Numbered from the stretch's first letter, positions 45,473 to 55,374 are shown. The stretch is DNA of 64,000 bases from Marinomonas sp. KMM3893 (GCF_004352855.1 NZ_SJSC01000002.1:558001-622000); one strand, 5' to 3'. Translations and numbers: made by a program. The notes: a model not told the origin generated them from the sequence alone.

Positions 45473-46378
45473 TTAGGTTTTATCGAGTTGTTCTAAAAAG
45501 GTTTCTAGCACTAAGTTTGCCCGTGCGCCTTTTCGGGTAATGGCAGAAAACTGAGTAATGTAGTGGCATTCATCGGGCAAGATGGCGCGCATACGACCAT
45601 CCCTAACCCAAAGATCCGCCACATGATCGGGTAAAAAGCCAATATAGCGGCCCGTTAAAATAAGGAAGGAAATGCCTTCGCGGTCGGTGGCGGTCGCGCT
45701 TGAGGTCAGTGGTTGATGCTGGGCTTTGGTGTCAGGTGTTTGCGCGTAAGCAGGTAATACGGCATCAAAGTCTTTTAATGCGGCTTTACTCAGCTTTTTA
45801 TCCGCGACCTTAAACAAAGGGTGAGAATCGCTGCAATAGAGTTGTGAGCGCTCTTCGTATAACGGACGATATTCCAAACCGCTGAGTATTTTTAAGTCCG
45901 GCACGATACCAATATGCAAACGGCCATCGAGTACGCCACGTTCCACATCGGTTGGTGGAATCATGCGGATATTAATGGTGACTTGTGGGCCCTTGTCTTT
46001 TAATGAGGCAAGGGCTCGGGTGATTCGGGTGTGAGGCAAGGTGACTAGATTATCGGTGATGCCGATATTGAGCTCGCCTTTTAAATGCTGATGAAGCGCA
46101 TTGATCTGGGTGCGAAAATCTTCCAAAGAAGAGAGCAGTTGCAAGGTGTATTCGTATACTTGGCTGCCTTCGTTGGTTAATGAAAACCCCGATCGCCCCC
46201 GCTGGCACAAACGAAATCCCAAGCGTACTTCTAAGTCTGACATGGCGATACTGATGGCGGCGCGGCTAATGTTAAGATCGACTTCTGCCGCAGAGAAGCC
46301 GCCGCATTCAACCACGGTTTTGAATATTCGTAAAATACGTAAATCGGTATCGCTGACTCGTCCTTGGAACTTGTTCAT
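45473..46378 (-). CDS. LysR-family transcriptional regulator, divergent from mmsA
   Basis: A 301-aa regulator with the helix-turn-helix FKTVVECGGFSAAEVDLNISRAAISIAMSDLE in the N-terminal 50 residues and an effector domain (LNIGITDNLVTLPHTRI, HIGIVPDLKILSGLEYRP). It is divergent from mmsA with 184 bp between the likely start codons. A perfect inverted repeat with T-N11-A-like geometry lies in that space (46435-46449), so control of mmsA is likely. The signal may be a small organic acid, but this is inference. Confidence 0.88.
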   Translation of the reverse strand: MNKFQGRVSDTDLRILRIFKTVVECGGFSAAEVDLNISRAAISIAMSDLEVRLGFRLCQRGRSGFSLTNEGSQVYEYTLQLLSSLEDFRTQINALHQHLKGELNIGITDNLVTLPHTRITRALASLKDKGPQVTINIRMIPPTDVERGVLDGRLHIGIVPDLKILSGLEYRPLYEERSQLYCSDSHPLFKVADKKLSKAALKDFDAVLPAYAQTPDTKAQHQPLTSSATATDREGISFLILTGRYIGFLPDHVADLWVRDGRMRAILPDECHYITQFSAITRKGARANLVLETFLEQLDKT

Positions 46379-46434
46379 GGCCGTGCTCTTCTTTAGTGAT
46401 GCTTATTTTTTTAATGACTCACTTAACTAATCAC

Positions 46435-46449
46435 TTAACTAAAAGTTAA
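46435..46449. promoter_or_regulatory. Candidate LysR operator
   Basis: TTAACT-AAA-AGTTAA is a perfect inverted repeat between the LysR gene and mmsA. The left arm belongs to a direct repeat (CACTTAACTAA) that occurs twice at 46420-46442. A TTGACT sequence at 46455-46460 may be a -35 box for mmsA, but no good -10 was seen at the right distance. Confidence 0.45.
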
Positions 46450-46562
46450 TGAAATTGACTTTTATTAATCTATTCTGGTTGGCATAGTGGTGTCAATCTA
46501 GTGTGTCGCAAAACGAATAGAGAGACCCAAACACGACTTTAAACTAACTTCACGGAGTGCTC

Positions 46563-48053
46563 ATGGAAACGATCGGACATTTAATCGGTGGTCAACCATC
46601 CCACGAAGCGTCACGTACCCAAGACGTCTTTAATCCTGCTACTGGTGACGTTGCCAAAAAAGTAGCGATCGCCTCGAAAGCCACGGTTGAAGAGGCGATT
46701 GCGGCGGCTAAAGCGGCTTACCCTGCTTGGCGTGAGACGCCACCATTAAAGCGGGCGCGGGTGATGTTTAAATATAAGGCGTTGCTTGAGCAACATGCGG
46801 ATAAGATCGCGGCTATGATCGGCGCTGAGCATGGCAAGATTTGCCATGATGCCGCTGGTGAACTGCAACGTGGTATCGAAAACGTAGAATACGCGTGTGG
46901 TGCTCCTGAGTTACTAAAAGGCGAGTTTTCTAAGAACGTGGGCCCCAACATAGATTCTTGGAGTGAGTTTCAACCATTGGGTGTGGTGGCCGGTATTACG
47001 CCATTTAACTTCCCTGCCATGGTGCCTTTGTGGATGTTCCCTATGGCAATTGTTTGCGGCAATACCTTTGTGCTTAAACCGTCAGAACGAGACCCAAGCA
47101 CGGCGCTATTTATCGCAGAGTTATTGCATGAAGCAGGCTTGCCTGCTGGCGTAATGAACGTGGTGAACGGCGATAAAGTGGCCGTGGATACCCTATTGAC
47201 GTCGAAAGACGTGAAAGCGGTTAGCTTTGTCGGCTCCACGCCAATCGCCGAATACATTTATGCCACCGCCAGTGCGAATGGCAAACGTTGCCAAGCGTTA
47301 GGGGGCGCGAAAAATCACGCGATTGTGATGCCAGATGCGGACATGGACAACACAGTAAACCAACTGTTGGGTGCTGCCTTTGGTTCTTCTGGTGAGCGTT
47401 GCATGGCGCTTTCTGTGGCGGTAGCCGTAGGTAAGGAAGCGGGTGATACCTTGGTCGCCAAAATGAAAGAAGCAATGGCGCCGCTAAAAATTGGTGAATG
47501 TTCTGATAAGAGCAATGATTTTGGTCCAGTCATCACTCAAGAGCACAAAGACAAGGTAGTGGGCTTTATTGACAGTGCAGAAGCGCAAGGCGCGACTGTC
47601 GTTGTGGATGGCCGTCACCCAGTTGTTGAAGGCTATGAAGGTGGCTTCTTTGTGGGAGCGACCTTGATTGATGGTGTTACTAAGGAGATGGACAGCTACC
47701 AGCAGGAAATTTTTGGTCCTGTTTTACAAGTCGTGCGTGTCGATACCATGGAAGAAGCCATGCAATTGATCAATGACCATGAGTACGGCAATGGTACTTG
47801 TATCTTTACTCGTGATGGCGAAGCGGCGCGTTATTTCTCGGATCATATTGAAGTTGGTATGGTGGGGATTAATGTGCCGTTACCTGTGCCTGTGGCCTAC
47901 CATAGTTTTGGTGGCTGGAAGCGTTCCTTGTTTGGGGATTTACACGCTTATGGCCCAGACGCGGTACGTTTTTACACCAAACGTAAAACAATCACGCAGC
48001 GCTGGCCATCGGCTGGTGTGCGCGAAGGTAAGAGCTTTGCTTTTCCTTCCTAA
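46563..48053 (+). CDS. mmsA: Methylmalonate-semialdehyde dehydrogenase, CoA-acylating
   Basis: A 496-aa aldehyde dehydrogenase that converts methylmalonate or malonate semialdehyde to propionyl-CoA or acetyl-CoA (valine, inositol and beta-alanine breakdown). METIGHLIGGQPSHEASRTQ, then GVVAGITPFNFPAMVPLWMFPMAI and the catalytic cysteine in GSSGERCMALSVAV are typical of MmsA. SVPLPVP-type NVPLPVPVAYHSFGGWKRSLFGD near the end is also diagnostic. The ATG at 46563 has GGAG six bases upstream and is preferred to the in-frame GTG at 46557. No partner aminotransferase gene is adjacent. Confidence 0.93.
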   Translation: METIGHLIGGQPSHEASRTQDVFNPATGDVAKKVAIASKATVEEAIAAAKAAYPAWRETPPLKRARVMFKYKALLEQHADKIAAMIGAEHGKICHDAAGELQRGIENVEYACGAPELLKGEFSKNVGPNIDSWSEFQPLGVVAGITPFNFPAMVPLWMFPMAIVCGNTFVLKPSERDPSTALFIAELLHEAGLPAGVMNVVNGDKVAVDTLLTSKDVKAVSFVGSTPIAEYIYATASANGKRCQALGGAKNHAIVMPDADMDNTVNQLLGAAFGSSGERCMALSVAVAVGKEAGDTLVAKMKEAMAPLKIGECSDKSNDFGPVITQEHKDKVVGFIDSAEAQGATVVVDGRHPVVEGYEGGFFVGATLIDGVTKEMDSYQQEIFGPVLQVVRVDTMEEAMQLINDHEYGNGTCIFTRDGEAARYFSDHIEVGMVGINVPLPVPVAYHSFGGWKRSLFGDLHAYGPDAVRFYTKRKTITQRWPSAGVREGKSFAFPS

Positions 48054-48089
48054 TGACTCCCAGGTCTCTTTAGAAGTGGGCAAAAATCG

Positions 48090-49169
48090 TTAGCAATAGG
48101 ATAGATTTTTTGCCTTTACTGAGTCCTTTGAATGGTCGCTCACCACCTGGTGGCGGCCATTATTTTTGGCCTGATACAGTAGGCTATCCGTGCGCTTAAA
48201 GGTTTCTTCTAGAGATTCACCCTGTTTGGCTTGAACCAACCCAATGCTGCAACTAATCGGAGCATCCCAATTGGGAATCTGCACGGCTTCTGGCATTTTC
48301 TCGCACATGTCTTCCAATCGTTTCTGAATGATGTCTATGTGGGTATTCGGCAGAATAAAGAGAAATTCTTCACCTCCCCAACGACTGCAAATATCGCTTT
48401 CTCGTAAGCTGTTAGACAGGTATTGAGCAATCTTTACGAGAGCTTCATCCCCAGCGTCGTGACCGAGATCATCATTGATTTGTTTGAAGTTATCCACATC
48501 GACCAAGGCAATACAGAAGGGATGAGTATTGAACTTTTGGCGAGAAAAATAATATTGCAGCATACGCTGTGCAAAGCGGCGGTTGAAAAGTTGGGTTAAT
48601 TCGTCGTGTTCAGCAAGTTGCGAAATTTTTAAAAACTGATTTTCAAATAAGCAGCGCGCAATGGCCGCAATGAGAATAAAAGGGATGCTGGCAAAGGTAA
48701 TATTAAAAATATAAAGCGCTTGATAATGGGGAATGAGTTCCGGCAACTGCAGCTTAAAAAGGACAGAAAAAACGCCAAACGCCAGCATATTGAGAATGCC
48801 AAGTATGGTTGAGCTAACCACGGGCAGCACAGGAACGGCCACAATCAGTAAAGCCATGGGCCACAGGTAATATTGAAAGCCTGCGTCAGCGCCTAATAGC
48901 TTGGTGGCTAAAAACGCATGAACAATAATTTCACCACACATAATTGCGGCGGACAAACCGTGATGATGGTGCTTATTGGACCAGAAAGTAGAGAGCCATA
49001 GCAGAACACTGAGAACATTAAAGCAAGCTAAAAAGGGTTGTTCTAAATAGCTAAAAAGAGCAATAAATAGGCTGTGGACTAAGGCGCCAGTGACGGAGGC
49101 AATGTTAAAGATAACGGCTTTTTGCTTTAGGTTATTAGCGAAACTGGTTGAAGCTGGGTATGTTTTCAT
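48090..49169 (-). CDS. Membrane-bound diguanylate cyclase
   Basis: A 359-aa protein with about six hydrophobic segments in the first 190 residues and a GGDEF domain in the C-terminal half. The domain has DELTQLFNRRFAQRML, DVDNFKQINDDLGHDAGDEAL and the active-site motif SRWGGEEFLFILP. An RESD sequence exactly five residues before GGEEF is the inhibitory I-site that binds c-di-GMP. Catalytic activity with product inhibition is therefore expected. The sensory membrane region has no family I can name. It is convergent with mmsA. Confidence 0.92.
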   Translation of the reverse strand: MKTYPASTSFANNLKQKAVIFNIASVTGALVHSLFIALFSYLEQPFLACFNVLSVLLWLSTFWSNKHHHHGLSAAIMCGEIIVHAFLATKLLGADAGFQYYLWPMALLIVAVPVLPVVSSTILGILNMLAFGVFSVLFKLQLPELIPHYQALYIFNITFASIPFILIAAIARCLFENQFLKISQLAEHDELTQLFNRRFAQRMLQYYFSRQKFNTHPFCIALVDVDNFKQINDDLGHDAGDEALVKIAQYLSNSLRESDICSRWGGEEFLFILPNTHIDIIQKRLEDMCEKMPEAVQIPNWDAPISCSIGLVQAKQGESLEETFKRTDSLLYQAKNNGRHQVVSDHSKDSVKAKNLSYC

Positions 49170-49435
49170 TGTTTACCGTATCGTTGTACTAGGATGAGCA
49201 AGCACGGCAGCTCCTTGCTGTATTTCTCATTGCATAGGTAGTAAGTTTTGTTTTAATTTGTAATTGTATGTTAATCAGGCATCAAATAGCCAAATAAAAA
49301 TCCGTTCCTCAATATTATTTTGAACACTTAATGTACTATTTTGCTTTGTTTGAAATGGCTTTTTCACTCTGATGACGTATTGGTTGGCTTGGTTTGTGTT
49401 GTAAAATCGGCGTTATTTCATGCATGGGATGTAAG

Positions 49436-50050
49436 ATGAATCATATAAAGCTCAGTATTAACAAGTGGTTAACTCTATCACCTGTACTGCTTGCTCTTTT
49501 TTTAGTCGCGTGTGCTGGTCAAGAAACCAAGCCTGGGCCCGTTTCTGCAGAGAATAAGCTGACCATTTATGTGAAAAATAACACGGCGTATTTATCGGGC
49601 ATTTTAGAAGCCGACTTGCCGAGTAAGCTAACCAAAATGATTCGTCAGCACCCCAATGTGACCGATATTGTACTGGTGGATGTGCCCGGAACTGATGATC
49701 AGCAAGCCACGATGGAAGGAGCACGGTTAATCCGACGCCTTGGTTTGAACACACATATTGCGGCCACTGGTTATGTATTGTCTGGCGGCGTTGATCTATT
49801 CTTAGGGGGGGTGAAGAGAAGCATAGGCGCAGGCGCGGGTGTTGGCGTGCACGCTTGGTCGGATAACGTAGGAACGGTGGCGAATAAGCTCAATAAAATG
49901 AACCCAGTGCATGCCACCTATGTGAACTTTTATCTTGAAATGGGCGTTCCTGAGCGTTTCTATTGGTTCTCTATTCAAGCGGCGCCAGCGAGTCGAGTGT
50001 ATTTTTTATCACCCGAAGAAATGTATGATTATCAGTTAGTGACGGAATAA
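49436..50050 (+). CDS. COG3904-like predicted lipoprotein
   Basis: A protein of about 204 aa. The N-terminus has a basic start, a hydrophobic stretch (LTLSPVLLALFLVAC) and a lipobox cysteine, so it is probably a lipoprotein. The mature part resembles ClpP/crotonase-fold periplasmic proteins of COG3904: LSGILEADLPSKLTKMI, VLVDVPGTDDQQATMEGARLIRRLGLNT, then GYVLSGGVDLFLGGVKR and GVGVHAWSD. A serine in SGGVDL and the histidine in GVHAW sit where such folds place active residues, but protease activity is not shown. The ATG at 49436 is preferred, with GGGAT upstream. Confidence 0.7.
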   Translation: MNHIKLSINKWLTLSPVLLALFLVACAGQETKPGPVSAENKLTIYVKNNTAYLSGILEADLPSKLTKMIRQHPNVTDIVLVDVPGTDDQQATMEGARLIRRLGLNTHIAATGYVLSGGVDLFLGGVKRSIGAGAGVGVHAWSDNVGTVANKLNKMNPVHATYVNFYLEMGVPERFYWFSIQAAPASRVYFLSPEEMYDYQLVTE

Positions 50051-50099
50051 AATGCTTTAAAACTGGCTATGTTAATGACGCCTTGGCGGAGGAGGGGAT

Positions 50100-50435
50100 A
50101 TGGAGCAAATTGAACTGTTCACCATTGAAAACCCTTGTCGCGGCGTATGTGAAAACAGCGTTAAAGGTTTCTGCAAAGGTTGCTTGCGCAGTCGCGAAGA
50201 GCGCTTCCATTGGCATACCTTGTCGAACGAAAGCCGACATCAGGTATTGGAGTTGTGTAAGCAGCGCCGTCAGCGATTATTAAAAGCCCGCCAAGATAGG
50301 TTAACACTCGCTTCTTCCAAAGCGCTTCCTTACGGCATGGAAGAAGGCGGCGATTTCGTGCCCAACACAGTGTTAGACGACGAGACGTTTGAGTTAACCA
50401 GTGAGCCTTTTTACCCTGACGCTAATGAGTATTAG
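50100..50435 (+). CDS. DUF1289 domain-containing protein
   Basis: A 111-aa protein whose N-terminal 55 residues hold the DUF1289 cysteine pattern NPCRGVCENSVKGFCKGCLRSREE, likely a small metal-binding site. W-HTLSNESRHQVLELC follows. The C-terminal half is less conserved and acidic. The function is unknown. Its last four bases overlap the end of the convergent radA gene. A GGAGG-like sequence (GGAGGAGGGGAT) gives a strong ribosome binding site for the ATG at 50100. Confidence 0.85.
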   Translation: MEQIELFTIENPCRGVCENSVKGFCKGCLRSREERFHWHTLSNESRHQVLELCKQRRQRLLKARQDRLTLASSKALPYGMEEGGDFVPNTVLDDETFELTSEPFYPDANEY

Positions 50436-51820
50436 CGATCAAAAATAGCGTCCAGTGCTTCTGATAAACGTTCTACGCCAATCACTTCCATTCCCGCGAT
50501 CGGCTTTTTCGGACAATTGGCTTTTGGCACGACGGCCTTGGTAAAGCCATGTTTTGCGGCTTCACTAATGCGTTCTTGCCCAGACGGCACCGGACGAATT
50601 TCCCCAGATAACCCCACTTCACCGAGCACCACCAAATTGTGTGGTAAGACTTGGTCCCGAAAGCTTGAAACCACCGCGGCAATGGCGGCTAAATCGGCAC
50701 TGGTTTCCAGTACTTTCACACCGCCTACTACGTTTAAATACACATCTTGGTCGGACGTTAATAAACCGCCGTGTTTGTGCAACACCGCCAGCAACATGGC
50801 GAGTCGATTGTGATCAAAGCCAACGGTGACGCGTCTTGGGTTGCCAAGTGCGGAGTCGTCTACCAGCGCTTGCAGCTCCACCAATAAGGGGCGAGTGCCT
50901 TCCCAAACCACCATAACCAAACTGCCAGCAGCAGGATGATTGCTTCGGTTTAAGAAAATAGAACTGGGGTTTTTGACTTCTCTTAGGCCGTTTTCCAGCA
51001 TGGCAAACACGCCCAGTTCATTGATCGCGCCAAAGCGGTTTTTCATGCCGCGTAAGGTACGAAAGCGCGAGTCTTCAGAGCCTTCGAGCAATACCGAGCA
51101 ATCCACCATGTGTTCGAGAACTTTAGGCCCTGCCAGCGAACCGTCTTTGGTGACGTGACCAACCAGCAAAACGGCGGTTTGAGTTTGCTTAGCAAAACGC
51201 GTTAACACCGCGGCGCTTTCTCTGACTTGAGAGACGCTGCCGGGGGCCGATTCAATGCCATCTAAGTGCATGACCTGAATCGAGTCGATTACCATGACCT
51301 TTGGTTTGACTTGTTGCGCAATGGTGAGAATGCTTTCAACATTGGTTTCCGACAGCATTTTTAAGTTTTTTGTCGGCAGCCCCAATCGTTGAGCACGCAT
51401 GGCCACTTGCTGTAGCGACTCTTCACCCGTGACATAAAGCGCGTCTTGCTGTTGAGCAAGCCAACACATGGTTTGTAATAACAGGGTACTTTTCCCAGCA
51501 CCTGGATGGCCGCCAATCAGGACCACGCCGCCGGGTACTAAGCCGCCGCCTAACACGCGGTCAAACTCGTTGGTGCCGGAACTAAAGCGTGGCACATCCC
51601 CAAGGTCGACGTCAGACAGGTCTTGAATCCCCGTCACTGCGCCAGCGTACCCTTGATAACGTGGGTCTTGGTTTGCGGCAACGCGGGCCGACGTTTTGCT
51701 TGAGGTTAGGCGGATTTCAGACAGTGAGTTCCACGCACCACAGGCTTGGCATTGACCTTGCCATTTGGCGTAGTCGGAGCCACATTCATTGCATACAAAC
51801 GCTGTTTTTGCTTTAGCCAT
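50432..51820 (-). CDS. radA: DNA repair protein RadA
   Basis: A RecA-like branch-migration helicase of 462 aa used in recombination repair. The N-terminal four-cysteine zinc finger is CNECGSDYAKWQGQCQACG (residues 10-28). The Walker A motif is GGHPGAGKSTLLLQT near residue 104 and the Walker B region is VMVIDSIQ. The RadA-specific KNRFG motif is in GMKNRFGAINELGVF. The Lon-like C-terminal domain has GLSGEIRPV, without protease residues. The start is ATG at 51820. A terminator separates it from the upstream gene, so it has its own promoter. Confidence 0.97.
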   Translation of the reverse strand: MAKAKTAFVCNECGSDYAKWQGQCQACGAWNSLSEIRLTSSKTSARVAANQDPRYQGYAGAVTGIQDLSDVDLGDVPRFSSGTNEFDRVLGGGLVPGGVVLIGGHPGAGKSTLLLQTMCWLAQQQDALYVTGEESLQQVAMRAQRLGLPTKNLKMLSETNVESILTIAQQVKPKVMVIDSIQVMHLDGIESAPGSVSQVRESAAVLTRFAKQTQTAVLLVGHVTKDGSLAGPKVLEHMVDCSVLLEGSEDSRFRTLRGMKNRFGAINELGVFAMLENGLREVKNPSSIFLNRSNHPAAGSLVMVVWEGTRPLLVELQALVDDSALGNPRRVTVGFDHNRLAMLLAVLHKHGGLLTSDQDVYLNVVGGVKVLETSADLAAIAAVVSSFRDQVLPHNLVVLGEVGLSGEIRPVPSGQERISEAAKHGFTKAVVPKANCPKKPIAGMEVIGVERLSEALDAIFDR

Positions 51821-51839
51821 AGGAGTCTTATCTATTCGT

Positions 51840-51864
51840 AAAGCCCGCCTAATGAGCGGGCTTT
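51840..51864. terminator. Terminator of the GNAT-nitrilase gene
   Basis: AAAGCCCGC and GCGGGCTTT form a perfect 9-bp stem with loop CTAATGA. It is located between the stop of the GNAT-nitrilase gene (51902) and the start of radA. Confidence 0.85.
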
Positions 51865-51901
51865 GATGTGTTCAAGTAGAAAGTGAGAATACCATAAAGG
51901 G

Positions 51902-53440
51902 TTATTTAGTGATGATTTCGCTGGTCCAATTCACTGAGTACAAATCGGTGCGACGGTCTTTTAGGTTATTCACAGAACCTTCACTACGGGTTTGTTTTAG
52001 CTTATCCAAATCCAAGTCTGAGAACATGATCATTTCTGTATTTGGCGTTGTCTCAGCCATAATCGCATCGTGAGGGTAGGAGAAATCGGAAGGCGAAAAT
52101 ACCGCGCTTTGCGCGTATTGAATGTCTAGATTCTCCACTTGCGGCAAGTTACCACAGCTACCACAGATAACCACATAGCATTCGTTTTCGATGGCGCGTG
52201 CTTGGGCGCAATTACGCACTCGCAGATAGCCATTTTTGGTGTCTGTCCAGAAGGGCACAAACAGCATATCCATGTCTTGAGTGGCGAGTAAACGGCCTAG
52301 CTCAGGGAATTCCACATCGTAGCAAATCAAGATCCCAACGCGGCCTGCATCGGTATCAAAGACGCGTAATTCATTGCCCCCTTGGATAACCCAGTCACGG
52401 CGTTCGTGTGGGGTGATGTGGATTTTCTTCTGTTCTTCAACGGTGCCATCACGACGACATAAAAAGCTTATGTTATACGCTGTTTCGTCTTCCATAATCG
52501 GCATTGAGCCGGTGATGATGTTGATGTTGTAACTGACGGCCATTTGCGACATTTCGGTTTTAAAGCGTTCGGTGAAGCTGGCTAAAAAGCGAATGGCTTC
52601 TGTCTGATTGCTTTGGTCTGGACTTAATCCCATGAGAGGCGCGTTGAAGAATTCCGGCAAAATGGCAAAGTCACTTTTGTAATCGGACACCGCATCAACA
52701 AAGTATTCCACTTGTTTGAGCAGCTCATCGACACTTTCCACTTCACGCATTTGCCACTGGATCGCACCGATACGGACTTGGGTTTTGCGCGATTCAATTA
52801 CCGTGGTTTCCGGCTCGAAAAAGATGTTTTTCCATTCTAGTAAAGTGGCATAACCTTCTGATTTTTCGTCTTCAGGTAGGTAGCTTTTTAGTAGGCGGGT
52901 GACTTGGAAATCATTGGACAATTGAAACGATAAAATAGGGTCGTATATTTTGCGCTCACGAACGGCTTCTAGGTATTCCGCTGGTGACAATTCGTCTGAA
53001 TGCTCGTGGTAACTAGGGATGCGTCCGCCTGCCAAAATAGCGCGTAAGTTATGTTGGCGACACAGTTCTTTACGGGCTTCGTATAAGCGTCGACCAAGGC
53101 GATAGCCACGGTACTCAGGGTGAATCAAGACATCCAGACCGTACATGGCGTCGCCATTGCGGTCATTAAGAATGGTTTCTTTTTGGCCGATCAAATCATC
53201 GTAAGTATGGGGGTTACTGAAACGCTGATAGCTCACTTGTACCGAGAGGGCAATGCCGACGATTTTTTCGTGGTCTTCTAGGCAAATCTGACCTTCTGGA
53301 AAGTCGGTGATCAATTTGTCGATAGTAAACTTAGGCCATGCACCGCCAATGTCATCGTAGACGCCATCCATCAGCTCTTTGACTTGATCGTAATCGCTTT
53401 TGGTTAAATTACGGATCTTTAAGTGCATATCTTCAGACAT
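51902..53440 (-). CDS. Fused GNAT acetyltransferase and carbon-nitrogen hydrolase
   Basis: A two-domain protein of 512 aa. Residues about 8-200 form a GNAT N-acetyltransferase (DVLIHPEYRGYRLGRRLYEARKELC is the acetyl-CoA site). Residues about 225-500 form a nitrilase-superfamily domain with the complete Glu-Lys-Cys set: FAILPEFFNAPL, EQKKIHITPHERRDW and GRVGILICYDVEFPELGR. Such fusions are widespread, but their substrate is unknown; hydrolysis of an amide coupled to acetyl transfer is an inference. It lies next to glnK-amtB, which hints at nitrogen metabolism. Three copies of TTTGAAAGTG occur at 53500-53529, upstream. Confidence 0.92.
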   Translation of the reverse strand: MSEDMHLKIRNLTKSDYDQVKELMDGVYDDIGGAWPKFTIDKLITDFPEGQICLEDHEKIVGIALSVQVSYQRFSNPHTYDDLIGQKETILNDRNGDAMYGLDVLIHPEYRGYRLGRRLYEARKELCRQHNLRAILAGGRIPSYHEHSDELSPAEYLEAVRERKIYDPILSFQLSNDFQVTRLLKSYLPEDEKSEGYATLLEWKNIFFEPETTVIESRKTQVRIGAIQWQMREVESVDELLKQVEYFVDAVSDYKSDFAILPEFFNAPLMGLSPDQSNQTEAIRFLASFTERFKTEMSQMAVSYNINIITGSMPIMEDETAYNISFLCRRDGTVEEQKKIHITPHERRDWVIQGGNELRVFDTDAGRVGILICYDVEFPELGRLLATQDMDMLFVPFWTDTKNGYLRVRNCAQARAIENECYVVICGSCGNLPQVENLDIQYAQSAVFSPSDFSYPHDAIMAETTPNTEMIMFSDLDLDKLKQTRSEGSVNNLKDRRTDLYSVNWTSEIITK

Positions 53441-53551
53441 GGTAACTCCTTATTAGTGCTGCAGAGCGTCGTATTTGAGGACGGGGAAATGCGGCCGATT
53501 TGAAAGTGTTTGAAAGTGTTTGAAAGTGAGAAATAGCTTACCAGAAAAAAG

Positions 53552-53577
53552 AAAACCCCGCCGTGTGGCGAGGTTTT
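53552..53577 (-). terminator. Terminator of amtB
   Basis: An 11-bp stem with one mismatch (AAAACCCCGCC / GGCGAGGTTTT) and loop GTGT, followed on the minus strand by TTCTTTTTTC. It lies 80 bp after the amtB stop. Confidence 0.8.
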
Positions 53578-53656
53578 ATTTTAGCAAGAAAATGTGCTTA
53601 ACAAAGAGTCTGAGTAGCGCGTCTGCGTCGTGCGAGATAGCGCGCTACCAGAATGC

Positions 53657-54922
53657 TTAGCTTTTGTTGAATTCAGGGTACGCTTCCATACCACATTCAG
53701 AAAGGTCAACACCTTCGTATTCTTCTTCTTCGCTAACACGTACACCCATGATGGCTTTGATGATCAACCATACGATTAGGCTGGCAAAGAATACCCAAAC
53801 AAAGATGGTAAGCGCGCCGGCGATTTGGCCGAAGAAAGAAGCGCCATCGTTAGTTAGAGGAACCGCTAATAGACCCCAAATACCAACCACACCGTGAACG
53901 GAAATCGCACCCACTGGATCATCGATTTTCAGTTTGTCTAGGGTCAGGATAGAAACCACAACGATCAGACCACCCACCGCACCAATTAGGGTTGCACCCA
54001 ATGCAGATGGCGTAGAAGGTTCCGCTGTGATAGCGACAAGGCCTGCCAATGCGCCGTTTAGTAGCATGGTCAAATCGGCTTTACCGAATAGGATACGACC
54101 AAGTAGCAAGGCAGCAACCGCACCACCAGCCGCCGCAGCGTTGGTATTCAAGAACACCATAGCGACAGAGTTTGCGCTGGCGATATCGCCAAGTTTAAGA
54201 ACCGAACCACCGTTGAAACCGAACCAACCTAACCAAAGGATGAAGGTACCAAGTGTCGCCAATGGTAAGTTAGCACCAGGGATGGCGCGTACTTCACCGT
54301 TAGGACCGTATTTACCTTTACGAGCGCCTAGTACTAATACACCAGCAAGTGCAGCAGCTGCGCCGGCCAAGTGAACAATACCGGAACCTGCAAAGTCAGA
54401 GAAACCAATGTCGCCAAGGCTGTACATACCGAAGACAGCGTTGCCGCCCCAGGTCCAAGAACCTTCCATTGGGTAGATGAAGCCTGTCATCACGACTGCA
54501 AACACAAGGAATGACCAAAGTTTCATACGCTCAGCAACGGCGCCAGATACGATCGACATAGCGGTTGCAACGAACACCACTTGGAAGAAGAAGTCAGAGG
54601 CTGTTGAGTAGATAGAACCGCCTTCAAAACCGCCTTCGCGAGCAGCGAAATCTGCTAGAGTAGCCGCAGTATCAACATCTTGAATACCCGTTAGGAACCA
54701 AGTGCCGCCATACATGATGGAGTAACCACAAACAAAGTACATGATGCAGGCAATCGCAAACAATGCGACGTTCTTAGTCAGAATTTCTGTTGTATTTTTA
54801 GAGCGGACTAGACCCGCTTCTAGCATGGCAAACCCAGCTGCCATCCACATAACTAATGCGCCGCACACCAAGAAGTAAAAGGTATCCATTGCGTATTGTA
54901 ATTGAAAAATTTGATCTTGCAT
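53657..54922 (-). CDS. amtB: Ammonium transporter
   Basis: Amt/MEP-family channel of 421 aa with about eleven membrane segments. YFLVCGALVMWMAAGFAMLEAGLVRSKN is the usual start. The pore histidines lie in SGIVHLAGAAAALAG and ISVHGVVGIWGLL, and DFAGSGIVH and GWFGFNGGSVL are the family signatures. The C-terminal tail (VSEEEEYEGVDLSECGMEAYPEF) is the GlnK-responsive end. It follows glnK by 39 bp, forming the conserved glnK-amtB operon, which GlnK plugs when nitrogen is sufficient. Confidence 0.97.
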   Translation of the reverse strand: MQDQIFQLQYAMDTFYFLVCGALVMWMAAGFAMLEAGLVRSKNTTEILTKNVALFAIACIMYFVCGYSIMYGGTWFLTGIQDVDTAATLADFAAREGGFEGGSIYSTASDFFFQVVFVATAMSIVSGAVAERMKLWSFLVFAVVMTGFIYPMEGSWTWGGNAVFGMYSLGDIGFSDFAGSGIVHLAGAAAALAGVLVLGARKGKYGPNGEVRAIPGANLPLATLGTFILWLGWFGFNGGSVLKLGDIASANSVAMVFLNTNAAAAGGAVAALLLGRILFGKADLTMLLNGALAGLVAITAEPSTPSALGATLIGAVGGLIVVVSILTLDKLKIDDPVGAISVHGVVGIWGLLAVPLTNDGASFFGQIAGALTIFVWVFFASLIVWLIIKAIMGVRVSEEEEYEGVDLSECGMEAYPEFNKS

Positions 54923-54961
54923 GTTTCGCCCCCCTAAAGGCTAATAAGATTCGAACGTGTG

Positions 54962-55327
<366 letters not shown>

Positions 55328-55358
55328 TTATTGTCTGTATCGCAGGTATCAAAGCTTA

Positions 55359-55374
55359 TTCAATATGCGTGCCA
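55359..55374 (-). promoter_or_regulatory. Candidate sigma-54 promoter of glnK-amtB
   Basis: On the minus strand TGGCAC-GCATA-TTGAA fits the -24/-12 consensus (TGGCAC-N5-TTGCA) with one departure in the -12 element. The distance leaves a leader of about 46 bases before glnK. NtrC sites upstream were not identified. Confidence 0.65.
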
